Positions 7,268 to 16,900 of a stretch of DNA of 64,000 nucleotides are shown here, one piece after another. The notes beneath the pieces are model-generated. The model searched no databases. It saw nothing but the letters and a program-made list of their open reading frames with translations, and had not been told where the DNA came from. Numbering within the stretch: the first letter of the stretch is position 1; each line of letters starts with the position of its first letter. A program made the position numbers and the translations under genes. The stretch is from NCBI GenBank assembly GCA_024681295.1, contig JAILBC010000087.1, positions 27,628 through 91,627 on the forward strand, read 5' to 3'. The stretch is from Bacteroidales bacterium. Its GTDB lineage: Bacteria > Bacteroidota > Bacteroidia > Bacteroidales > F082.

Positions 7268-8305
7268 TTATTCGTTATTACAACAAAACTCAAATAGAAT
7301 ATCAACAACAGACTTCATATCATTAAACGTTGCAGTTTCTATTGGTGTATGCATATATCTACACGGAATACTAATCAGCCCTGAACTACAACCTCCTCGC
7401 AACAATTGTATCTCTGCAATATCGGTCCCCGAATGACCAGGAAGAGATTCCGTTTGATACGGGTAACCATACTTATTTGCGATATCTCTTAAGCTTCTTT
7501 GCAATGCGAATGTAAAGTTTGAGCCAAATGGAATCACTGCACCACGGTTTAATCTAATATCTCCATATTTATTCTTGTTTATGGAAGGATAATCGGTAGC
7601 ATGTGTTACATCTATCGCAATACACATATCAGGATTGATGTTGAATCCTGCTATTTTGGCACCACGTAATCCAAGTTCTTCTTGGCAAGAGAGCACAAAA
7701 TAAATGCTTTTATAGTTAATGCTTACATCTTTAAGCTTTTCGTATAATGTAAACAATGAGGCAACGCCAACTCTATTATCAATACTCTTAGAAGTAAAAA
7801 AAACATCATTGAGTTCGGCATAATTTGGAGAAAAGGAAATCGGGTCGCCCACTGAAACCAATCCTCTAACATCCTCTTTATCAATCGCCCCAACGTCTAT
7901 CCACAAATCCGAAACATCAATACTTTTGTCGTTACTATTTTTCGTGTTATTAATCATATGAATAGGCTTTGCACCAATTACGCCATTAATAAAATGACCA
8001 TTATGGGCAATCACCACTTTTTGGCCTCGTAATATGGATGTGTCAACACCGCCGATTGTAGAGAAATAAATATATCCGTTGTCATCAATATATTTGACAG
8101 AAAGGCCAATTTCATCATAATGTGCAACTAACATTAGGGTCTTTTCCCCTGGGCCTTTTTTTTGAAAAATAATATTCCCTATAACATCTTGTTCATAGGG
8201 AACGTTATGGTTCTTGAGATAATCTAACATGACATCATTCTGGTTTTGATTTTCATAACCAGAAACATAGGATGAACAACATAGATTTTTGATTAAAGCC
8301 TTCAT
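7268..8305 (-). CDS. M42-family metallo-aminopeptidase, 345 aa
   Basis: The protein has the M42 (FrvX/PepA-like) pattern of a cocatalytic metalloenzyme: VAHYDEIG (first His/Asp, about residues 60-67), SKSIDNRVG (bridging Asp, about 172-180), QEELGLRGA (catalytic and metal Glu, about 210-218), AIDVTHATD and a late RYMHTPIE (last His). All metal ligands appear intact and length is normal (about 340-360). M42 peptidases usually trim peptides in the cytoplasm. As first gene of a peptide cluster it could remove leader residues after modification or degrade failed products. No transporter is present in the cluster. The start ATG gives MKALIKNLCCSSYVSG, the usual N-terminus. Confidence 0.9.
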   Translation of the reverse strand: MKALIKNLCCSSYVSGYENQNQNDVMLDYLKNHNVPYEQDVIGNIIFQKKGPGEKTLMLVAHYDEIGLSVKYIDDNGYIYFSTIGGVDTSILRGQKVVIAHNGHFINGVIGAKPIHMINNTKNSNDKSIDVSDLWIDVGAIDKEDVRGLVSVGDPISFSPNYAELNDVFFTSKSIDNRVGVASLFTLYEKLKDVSINYKSIYFVLSCQEELGLRGAKIAGFNINPDMCIAIDVTHATDYPSINKNKYGDIRLNRGAVIPFGSNFTFALQRSLRDIANKYGYPYQTESLPGHSGTDIAEIQLLRGGCSSGLISIPCRYMHTPIETATFNDMKSVVDILFEFCCNNE

Positions 8306-8694
8306 ATAAAATTAAAATAGTGATAAAGAAAAAAAATGATTACATGTCGTCACACGTACGGTTTTTAGTTACATTAGGTTGCAAAAATAAATCATTATTT
8401 CCAAATTTTCAATATTTAATGCAATGATTTCTAGACAAATCAACCACATAATCACAATTTATTGATATTGGGGCAAATTTAAGATATAATCTAAACCACT
8501 TCTTTTCTGAAACTTTTTCTCATCTTGTTGAAACTTAAAGATTTAGAACCATGTTTGCTCATTGTATTGCATGTCTACTTGAACATTTCAGGGCGTTCCA
8601 AGTGTTTCTTTGCAACAACGTCCGCCAGTAATTACCCATAATAACACGCCTAGTTATATCACATCAGGCTCATCGGTTTTAATAGTTATGGTTT
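8306..8694. other. Intergenic region upstream of peptide cluster 1
   Basis: No gene supported. A -7-like element on the minus strand (TATTTTTG, plus 8382-8389) could serve the M42-maturase B-peptide operon, which starts at 8305. Around 8551-8630 there is a short plus-strand frame without family resemblance. The stretch is strongly AT-rich. Confidence 0.35.
8382..8389 (-). promoter_or_regulatory. Possible promoter -7 element of peptide cluster 1
   Basis: The minus strand reads TATTTTTG, matching TAnnTTTG, about 77 nt upstream of the M42 peptidase ATG. The expected TTTG about 20 nt further upstream is not seen, so this is weak. Confidence 0.35.
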
Positions 8695-9246
8695 TTAAAA
8701 ATTCATTTGTTTCAAATAGCCCAGCATGTTTTGCGCATCAACGTTACCAAGTTTTGCCGCCTTCTCATACCAGTAAGCAGCCGTTTCATAGTTTTTAGCC
8801 ACGCCTCTGCCCAAATAATAGCAATCGCCGAGTAAGACTTGCGCCCAGTCGTCATCCTGAAGCGCGGCTTTTTCAAGCCAACAGGCTGCTTTTTTATAGT
8901 TTTTGTGGACGACATGCCCAAAATAGTATGTGCTGCCAAGCAGATATTGCGAGCTTTTGTTCCCTTTCTCACCGGCCAACTTCCACCATCTCATGGCCCT
9001 GCGATAGTTTTCTTCACACCTGAAGCCCCTGGCATAAAACATGCCGACAAGATAAATAAAACTAGCGTCGCCCATTTCCGCCTCTTGTTTATAATTACAA
9101 CGATCTGGGTCTATAGGTAGGAGTATTTGATGTTGAATGAAATAGTATTTTAACCATGCCTTATACTCTTCATTGTCATCAAAACGAAAATGGTATTTCT
9201 TATGACGGTTGGCAAATACGTCTGGAAGGTTGATGGGCGCTTTCAT
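8695..9246 (-). CDS. Sel1-like repeat protein, 183 aa
   Basis: After an N-terminal segment of about 60 residues (MKAPINLPDVFANRHKKYHF...), three Sel1/TPR-like repeats follow (GDASFIYLVGMFYARG, GNKSSQYLLGSTYYFG, DDWAQVLLGDCYYLGRG), each ending with an A-YW-EKAA pattern. It is cytoplasmic, with no signal peptide. It is a probable protein-interaction scaffold of unknown partner, downstream of and co-directional with the lipoprotein gene (32 nt gap). Confidence 0.8.
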   Translation of the reverse strand: MKAPINLPDVFANRHKKYHFRFDDNEEYKAWLKYYFIQHQILLPIDPDRCNYKQEAEMGDASFIYLVGMFYARGFRCEENYRRAMRWWKLAGEKGNKSSQYLLGSTYYFGHVVHKNYKKAACWLEKAALQDDDWAQVLLGDCYYLGRGVAKNYETAAYWYEKAAKLGNVDAQNMLGYLKQMNF

Positions 9247-9278
9247 GGTAGCCGGTTTTTGTGGTTTGACAATAAGTT

Positions 9279-10415
9279 TTAATCAGGGCTTAATTTCCAC
9301 GGCTCCTGCTCGGCATTCCACCATGATTGTATATCCTCCCAAGACCGTTTCTTAAACACGCAAGGCCTGATTTCTTCTTCCGTATCAATAGGCGGACACA
9401 TATTCCCCACAAGAATGGAGTCCCAGTTGGCCCTATAGCCTGATAGGAGAAAATACGTGTCCTCCGAACCGGTATATTCACAAATAAATGAAAAGTCAAC
9501 GCAGTCAGGGGTTGGACCATAGTCGGTACCATACCCAACAAAAGTGGGTTCACTGCCAAGTTCCGGGAAACGATACCCTCCTTTATACCAATAAACCGGC
9601 TGAAAAACCAAAACCCTTAAAGAAACTCCAAATTCATCAGAATGAACCATCTCCAGCTTCAGCACACTCGATGAACGCTCAGAGACATAACTACCCCAGG
9701 GATGTGATGTCCCATCGTCGTACATGAACTCGAAGTCCTTATTGTCCTTGTTGGTGTGTCGTTTTACTATGTTTTCAAGTAATTCTTTTTCAGGCACAAA
9801 CCTTTCACCATTCCATATGTACTTGGAACAGCTATCGCCTTGATTGATATAAACCGTTAAATCCTCTTTGTTATAATAAAACATTTCGTGTCTCTGGTCC
9901 TCGGCTCCCGACGGAATCTCTACACAAATGGTTTCTTCATATTCAAAGCCATCAAAGACAAATGTGGGGCACAAAAACCCATCTATCAACCTATAGGCTT
10001 TCAGGCACCATTCACTCCCATTACCCGTGTAGCCTCCATATCCATAGACCAGATATATGGTTGAGTTTTTATCTCTAACATGATAAATAGCTTCTGGTGT
10101 CAAACAAAGGTAGCAGTCCTCCACCGCCCCCATCTCCTCAACCCAATGGGTATTTCCATCGGCGGTATATCGGATGATCATGTGTGGAGTCTCGCACCTG
10201 TGCGACCGAGAAAGCCCATAGCAACAAATCACGCCGTCGTCAGAGCACACGATCGTGTCGCACCCATACTCTTGTAACAGCTGTGGTATGTCGGAGGTTT
10301 CCTCATTGTGATGTTTTGCGTTTTTGTTGTGGCAGCCACACAGCACAACGGCAAACAATGCCAATAATGTAATTACTGTTGTCTTTTTTACCTTTTTTGC
10401 TAAGTTCGTTTTCAT
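9279..10415 (-). CDS. Predicted lipoprotein of unknown function, 378 aa
   Basis: A basic N-terminus (MKTNLAKKVKKTT), a hydrophobic stretch and a lipobox-like LCGC (Cys at about residue 28) indicate a signal peptidase II substrate, so the mature protein should be anchored in the envelope. The rest is rich in aromatic and acidic residues, with WYKGGYRFPELG- and SSVLKLEMVH-type strands suggesting a beta-rich fold. I do not recognise the family. It has its own gap (68 nt) after the 203-aa gene, so membership of the SecB/ClpX/GHKL operon is uncertain. Confidence 0.75.
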   Translation of the reverse strand: MKTNLAKKVKKTTVITLLALFAVVLCGCHNKNAKHHNEETSDIPQLLQEYGCDTIVCSDDGVICCYGLSRSHRCETPHMIIRYTADGNTHWVEEMGAVEDCYLCLTPEAIYHVRDKNSTIYLVYGYGGYTGNGSEWCLKAYRLIDGFLCPTFVFDGFEYEETICVEIPSGAEDQRHEMFYYNKEDLTVYINQGDSCSKYIWNGERFVPEKELLENIVKRHTNKDNKDFEFMYDDGTSHPWGSYVSERSSSVLKLEMVHSDEFGVSLRVLVFQPVYWYKGGYRFPELGSEPTFVGYGTDYGPTPDCVDFSFICEYTGSEDTYFLLSGYRANWDSILVGNMCPPIDTEEEIRPCVFKKRSWEDIQSWWNAEQEPWKLSPD

Positions 10416-10483
10416 AGTCTTGTGAGTTTAAATGGTTTGACGATCAATTACAGCACAAAGGTAAATTGGCTATGGACAATGAA

Positions 10484-11095
10484 TCAAGAGGAATGATTAG
10501 AGGAAAAATGGCCAACTAGCAACTTCCGCAATTGTTCCAAATCCTCTTGATACCCATCAAAAGAATCACGTGATTCATACACCTTTTTGAAATCTTCCAA
10601 CGCTTTTTTTACTTCATCTTTTTGACACACTGTAATATAGGCGTTAGAATCATCCAGATTTTTTTTAGGGGAGAGGCATTCATTTAACAATTCGGCAACA
10701 GCTTCCTCATAAGTCATAAAAACAGCCTTGATAATACGCCCCACCTTATCTCCATCAGAATCAGCAATGATTTCAAATACCGGGAAATATAAGTCTTCTC
10801 GATTGTTCTCATGTTTTCCACGTTTTATGGAGCAGCGGTCCTTCCACTGATCAAATTTTTCATATTGATGGCCGTGCGTGTGAATCAAAATATAGAGATG
10901 GTCGTTTTGACTTTCATTAAACAATTGATTCAACCTGTTATCGTCAATGCTATCATACACAAGGTATATGCCTGGCACACATTGTAAGACGGGATTGTTC
11001 TCGTTAGGATAGGGATTCCATTTCACTCTATCCCTAATTTCTTCAGAAATATTACGCCAGCTGCTGATGTTGGTTAAAACAAACACTTTATCCAT
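10484..11095 (-). CDS. Unknown protein, 203 aa, end of the GHKL operon
   Basis: Starts MDKVFVLTNISSWRNISEEI. Its ATG overlaps the end of the 953-aa GHKL gene by 8 nt, implying translational coupling and joint function. The centre contains LYILIHTHGHQYEKFDQW with several His and Asp, on a background of alternating strands and helices. The last third is helical and charged (KKALEDFKKVYESRDS). No family is recognised. As the terminal, tightly coupled small gene of a sensor-like operon it could be the output component, but nothing in the sequence proves an enzymatic activity. Confidence 0.75.
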   Translation of the reverse strand: MDKVFVLTNISSWRNISEEIRDRVKWNPYPNENNPVLQCVPGIYLVYDSIDDNRLNQLFNESQNDHLYILIHTHGHQYEKFDQWKDRCSIKRGKHENNREDLYFPVFEIIADSDGDKVGRIIKAVFMTYEEAVAELLNECLSPKKNLDDSNAYITVCQKDEVKKALEDFKKVYESRDSFDGYQEDLEQLRKLLVGHFSSNHSS

Positions 11096-13949
11096 TTTTT
11101 CTTCTTGATTGATTTAACATGTTATTGATTAATAATTTATTTCTATTGTCGGTAAAAGCATAGAGGACGGATGACAAGTTAGCAAAGCACACCGATGGCG
11201 GTAGCGTAAGGGAGTGTGATCCACGGCCGCTGGTTACAACAACCCGTTTAGCGGCTTTTGCCCAATCGTCAAGCTTTTTTGAGATTGCTGCTACATCTTT
11301 GTACATCCGCTCTAGAATACCATAATGGATCAGAACAAAAGCATTGGATAAATTATCTTCGATGAACTGCTCTATGATTTCGACGGACGCTGCGTCAAAG
11401 GTGTTGGGGTCAAGAGGTGTTGGGGGAATAAGAACATTTGTGGATTTGAACAACTCGGAACATGGAATCGGGCCTTCCATATCATTGGAGGAACCTTCGT
11501 AGTTCTCATTGGAAAACCTCTGGATGCGCTCATCAAGAGCGATAACCTTGTTATGATACGCTTCAAAGATCTCATATTTAACCGAATCCACTTTTCTAAT
11601 ATTTTCTACATAATCGCTGGTTGGTTCGACTTCACCAACAGCGTATTTATTGAACAAAGGCAATTTGGTACAAGTACGGCTGGAAAGATTCTCTATCCAT
11701 GACTCAGAACTATTATCTCCACTCGCTTGTTTCCATTGTTTGGCATGGGTCTTTTTGTTCGCATGATTCAAGAACACAACTTGATTGCTAACAAAAGCGC
11801 CCTGACTTTTGAAGGGATCGAAAGCAGTGCGTATTTTCAAACCAGGATGCTTCAAATCGACCAGTATCTTTTCTTTGAAATATTTATTCCACGCAAAAGC
11901 CTTTAATTGTTCAAGCATTCCACAATGATTATTACTTTTTATCGCGTTGATTATTTCCTTAACTTCATCTTGCGTTAGAGCCATTTTTCGTGTTGTCATC
12001 AATGTCTTGCTGTCGCTTTCGTCGGACAAAAACTCTTTGGTTCTTTCAGAAACACTGTCAAGATAAAAAAGGAAGGGTTGAGCAAATGATTTGCCTTCGC
12101 ACACGGCATTGGCAAATTCCTCTTCGCCAACAAATAAAGCCCCTTCTCTGGCCATCATATCCTTTAAAGATTTTTCCACATCAAACGCACCTACAAAAAG
12201 GAATTCCTTGGGCTTTTGAAGAAAAAAGCGATAACCTAAGGCTCCATTTTTGTTGATGGCTTTGAGAAGTATAAGGTTGTGGTACTGATTCTCTAATCCA
12301 TGATCATTCACGTCAAAGTGGTATTCGTAAGCATCCACTTTTGCAATATCGACTTGACGAAGAAATGCAGCCGAAGCTCCCATTTCAAGTAATCCAAGAC
12401 TATGATTTCTAAGAGTGTTTTCTTTGTCGAGAACAGAAGTGTTGATACGTTGGTTTTGTTTTCTGACCAAATCATCAAAGTCAACTTCAGCTATGCCGTT
12501 ATCAATTTCTACACAGTAATATTCCGAATAGCCTTCAACATCAGAAAACTCTATGGTAAAAGTGACAACATCTTGAACATCGTTGCTCGCATGTTTCGCC
12601 GTGTTGCGGATTATGTTTTCAATGATGTTGTAAAACGCCTGGCATCCCAACACATCGCTTGGAAATGCTACCGCAATATCGTTTTCGTCAGTAATGCCAA
12701 TGCCATCATGTTTCAAACAGAATTTATATTTAAAATCCGGAACACCTGAGATATAGTTCAATAGGATTCTCTCTCGGTCCAACTCCTTGAAAACATCACC
12801 GTAAACACTTCTAGTAGCAAGGACGTTGGAAATGCCAAAAGTAACCTCACTGAGATAGTCCATGCGATCCTTCAAATACTGAAATAAATATGGTAGTTGG
12901 AGGTTCTTGTTATCTTGATAAACAGTAGGATTTGACACATATTTTGTAAGAGTCCCTTTTATTTCTGCGTCGCTTAATTTAGTATAAACATTATCATTGG
13001 CTAAATTGCTAATCACATGCGCCCCATAATTATGTGCTAGGTTACGAGCCATTACCTGGGCGACGGATGTCCTGACGGCATTTTGACGTTTCTGATATTC
13101 CTTAATACATACAATGATATTCAATGAAGCGCTATCAATAAAAGCCTTGAATTGCTGCAAAAATGCTTTTATGCAGGCTTTATCAACCTTACTTCCGTCA
13201 ATGCCAACATTAGCATATAGAACATATTGTTCATTCTCACCAAACAACTGATGGTTTCCACTTTCACCACGAATGAAAAAAGCATTGGTCATGTTTGGAT
13301 CCCCGTTGTTGCTTTTAGCTTCAAAACTATCCAACCATTGTTCCATCATTCCTCGTAATTCCAAATCATCTTTCCCGTCGAGCTGATCCCAAAAGAAATG
13401 ACTGCTGAAGAATTTTCCAAATTGATATGTGTTTTTGTTGTTTTCTCGATTTGACAATATTGTTGAATATACAAGAGGATTATAAACAGCGCAATCAGCA
13501 TCGTTACAGTATTCGATAAAATTACTTCCAGAAAAACCAATATTACCGAAAAACTTCACCAATGTGTCACTGTCGAATATGGCATTGCTTTTCCCCATAT
13601 ATTCCCTTGTGTCGGCCAAAAGGCCTTGAACAAAATCCAGATAAAGCTCAACAAACCCTACATCATGCTCATCGGCATAATTAAAGATGTGGATGTACTT
13701 GATAAAACTGAAATCAGAATTCAAAAGCACCTCCCTGTTGTTATAGAATGCATTCCAAAAGGCTTCGTTTATCGCCTTAGGATTCATCACCTCCAACTCT
13801 TCGTAGAAATCAGAGGATATGCTGCAAAAGACGATATTAAATGCATAGGCAATAATATCAGCGTTTTTAGGAGATTCCAAATTGTCGTTGAGCTGTTTAT
13901 CCATCAACGACTCATACTCCTGATTCAGGTTCTTACCTCTCTCTTCCAT
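11088..13949 (-). CDS. GHKL (histidine-kinase-like) ATPase protein, 953 aa
   Basis: Residues about 300-312 (ARNLAHNYGAHVI) resemble a dimerisation/phosphoacceptor helix with His306. A GHKL ATPase domain follows: N-box IIENIIRNTAKHAS (about 441-454), G1-like EIDNG (481-485) and a G2-like HSLGLLEM (about 516-523). A large C-terminal domain (about 560-953) ends VVVTSGRGSHSLTLPPSVCF and LLINNMLNQSRRKNG. No transmembrane segment or signal peptide is present, so it should be cytosolic. It is homologous over its whole length to the C-terminal part of the adjacent 1731-aa LRR protein; the two genes overlap by 17 nt. Together with the receiver protein upstream this suggests an unusual phosphorelay or an ATP-driven clamp. 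Kinase activity is inferred, not shown. Confidence 0.8.
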   Translation of the reverse strand: MEERGKNLNQEYESLMDKQLNDNLESPKNADIIAYAFNIVFCSISSDFYEELEVMNPKAINEAFWNAFYNNREVLLNSDFSFIKYIHIFNYADEHDVGFVELYLDFVQGLLADTREYMGKSNAIFDSDTLVKFFGNIGFSGSNFIEYCNDADCAVYNPLVYSTILSNRENNKNTYQFGKFFSSHFFWDQLDGKDDLELRGMMEQWLDSFEAKSNNGDPNMTNAFFIRGESGNHQLFGENEQYVLYANVGIDGSKVDKACIKAFLQQFKAFIDSASLNIIVCIKEYQKRQNAVRTSVAQVMARNLAHNYGAHVISNLANDNVYTKLSDAEIKGTLTKYVSNPTVYQDNKNLQLPYLFQYLKDRMDYLSEVTFGISNVLATRSVYGDVFKELDRERILLNYISGVPDFKYKFCLKHDGIGITDENDIAVAFPSDVLGCQAFYNIIENIIRNTAKHASNDVQDVVTFTIEFSDVEGYSEYYCVEIDNGIAEVDFDDLVRKQNQRINTSVLDKENTLRNHSLGLLEMGASAAFLRQVDIAKVDAYEYHFDVNDHGLENQYHNLILLKAINKNGALGYRFFLQKPKEFLFVGAFDVEKSLKDMMAREGALFVGEEEFANAVCEGKSFAQPFLFYLDSVSERTKEFLSDESDSKTLMTTRKMALTQDEVKEIINAIKSNNHCGMLEQLKAFAWNKYFKEKILVDLKHPGLKIRTAFDPFKSQGAFVSNQVVFLNHANKKTHAKQWKQASGDNSSESWIENLSSRTCTKLPLFNKYAVGEVEPTSDYVENIRKVDSVKYEIFEAYHNKVIALDERIQRFSNENYEGSSNDMEGPIPCSELFKSTNVLIPPTPLDPNTFDAASVEIIEQFIEDNLSNAFVLIHYGILERMYKDVAAISKKLDDWAKAAKRVVVTSGRGSHSLTLPPSVCFANLSSVLYAFTDNRNKLLINNMLNQSRRKNG

Positions 13950-16900
13950 TTTTCCTCCTCGCTTGGTTCAATAAATTATTAATAATGAATTTGTTTCGGT
14001 TTTCAGTAAAAGCATAAAGGACCGACGAAAGATCAGCAAAACACACTGTTGGAGGGAGCGTGAGGGAGTGAGAACCCCGACCACTGGTTACCACAATACG
14101 TGTTGCCATCCCCGCCCATTCGTTTAATTTATTTGTGATTTTCACTTCACTCTTATACATTCGTTCCACGACTCCATAATGAATTAACATAAACGCGTTG
14201 ACCAAATTCTTCTTGATGAATTGTTCAATTTCTTCGATCATTTTTTCATCAAAAGTATTTGGGTCAAGAGGCGTATCCGGAATAAGAACATTTGTTGATT
14301 TAAACAAATCAGCACAAAGTATTGGTTCGTCTTTATCGACGGAAGACCCTTCGTGGTTTTCCAAGGAAAAGCGCTGGATTCGTTCATCAAGAACAACGAC
14401 TTTGTTGTGATATGCCTCAAAAATTTCGTATTTTACCGAATCTACTTGTCTGATGTTCTCTATATAATCACTAATAAGATCGACATCTCCGATAGAGTAT
14501 TTGCTGAACAGAGGGAGCTTCGTGCTGGTGCGACTCGAGAGGTTTTCTATCCAAGCCTCAAAACTATTAGTTTCTGTTGATTGTTTCCATTGCTTGAAAT
14601 GAGTACTTTTATTGGCGTGGTTTAAGAACACGACTTGATTGCTGACAAATGGATTCTTTCCTTTGACCGGATCGAAAGCAGTCCGTATTTTTAAGCTAGC
14701 ATTCTTTGAATTCTTCAGTCCCTTCACTATTCTTTCCTTATAATATTTTGTCCAAGCAAAAACCTTTAACTGCGCAAGTATTCCGTCGGGTGTGGGTTCT
14801 TTTATTATTTTCATGATTTTCTGAACATCCCTGGACTTAAGTTCTATCTTTCTTGCTGTCAACAAAGTTTTGCAGTTGTTATTATTGGATAACAATTCCT
14901 TTATTTTGGATGATATGTTGACGGAATAAAACAGAAATGGGTGAGCGTGTGATATGCCTTTGCTCATTGCCGTTGCAAATTCGTCTTCGCTCATGAATTT
15001 TGAGCCCTCTTTAATCAATATGTCCTTGAAAGAATCAAGCGCGTCAAACCCTCCTATAAAAAGGAATTCTTTGGGTTTTTGCAGGAACAATCGATAGCCA
15101 AGGGCTCCGTTTTTATTAAAAGCACGAAGAAGAATCAGTCTTTTATATTTGTTACACAAACCATCATCAGCTTCAAAATGGTATTCATATGAATTTATCC
15201 TTGAAATTTCTATTTGACGCAAAAAAGCTGCAGCGACCGTCATTTCCAACAGGCCCAACCCATAATCGCGCAGTTTATAGTTATCATTAAGAACAGAGTC
15301 GTTGAGGATAGTATTTTGTTTGTATACTAATTGGTCTATATCTTTTTCACGTATACCATTATCTATTTCAAGGCAATAATACTCTGGATGATCTGGTATT
15401 TCTGCAAATTCCAAAGTAAACTCAACTTTATCACTTCCATGGGCAGAATGTTTGGCTGTGTTCCGAATAATATTTTCCAGAATATTAAATAACGCCTGGC
15501 ACCCAAGCACATCAGGCAATGCCACAGACAAATCGTTTTTATCATCCATTTTTACCCCATTATATTTCAAAATAAAGCCATAACTAAACTCAGAAATACC
15601 TGCAATATGGTTAAGCAGCACACGCTCTCGATCTAACTCTTTCATTACATCGCCAAAAAAACGTTTTGTGGTAATTGCAACTGTGGCTTCAAAAGTAATT
15701 TCACTCAAATAATTCTGACGATTGTTCTGATATTGTATAAAATAGGGTAATTGGAGGTTTTTGTCTTGTTGAAACACTGGAGTTTCTTTGTCTAAAGACA
15801 CATAACTATGCAAGTTTTGCTTAATGTAATCATCTTTGAATCTCTCATAAGAATAATCTGAGGTATAGTTGTTGGTTACATGCGACCAGTTGTGGCTCAT
15901 GTTTCGTATCATGGCTTGAGAAATAGATCCATTTTTTGCAGTTTGAAGTATTTGTTGGTTTTTTAATTTGACAATTATATCAAATGTTACTTGTTCCAAA
16001 AAATTACGGAATTCTTGAAGGAACAATCGTATTTGTTCGTAATCACCCTTTTTTTTATCTATTCCAATGTACGCTCGAACAACATAATCACTTATTTCAT
16101 TATACCCCTTCATGTTTTTCCATGGGCTTCCAATAAAATAAAATGTATTGGTTACACCATTGTCAAACTTGTCATAACAGGTATTAAAGCTATCAATCCA
16201 TTGTTTTAATCGTAGCGTGTTTTTTTGCCATGAATAATCATTGCTTATCAATTCTGCCAGCAACTCATCGTAAATATAATCATTTCTCGTACTAGTCCGA
16301 TCTGATTTAATAGCATATAATCCCTGCGAATAAACAGGCATATCGAATGTGTGACAATATTCAAACTCTCTATAAAATATACCATTTGACTGAAACAGTT
16401 GCTCTAAAGGAGATAACATGCCATCAAGCAGCTGGTTACCCTCACCTAAATCGACTTTGTCTATTGTATCAGTAATCAACTCTTTACCATCGGCAAGTCT
16501 ATGTTTTCCACTTATACTATGAATAAAATCTGCATAAAACTCTAAACTCCCAACTTGCCCAGCCTCTATTAAATTAAACACATCAATATACTTAACAAAT
16601 CTCAAGGGATACCAGGCATACTGATTCATCGCTTCAAAAAATACTTTCCTTAATGTTTTTTCAGGATTATTAAAATCTACATTACTTTTTATTTCAAATA
16701 ACAAAGAGTCAAAAAAGGCATAAATATTTATCTTTTCTGCTGCTACCATCGGCCCCGAAATCATAAGTCTATCAAGTTCGATTTTATTAGACTTTAAAAA
16801 CTGTTCCATCGTGGTTTCATCCCAAGTATCCGCTGCTTCTTTTTCCACAATACCCGTCTTATCCTTTTTCTGCTTTTCGGTTTCAGCCAATAAGAAATCG

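Noticed and set aside
8551..8630. Short plus-strand frame starting MFAHCIACLL upstream of the second Sel1 gene
   Set aside because: No homology, no ribosome site and no context support; left as intergenic.
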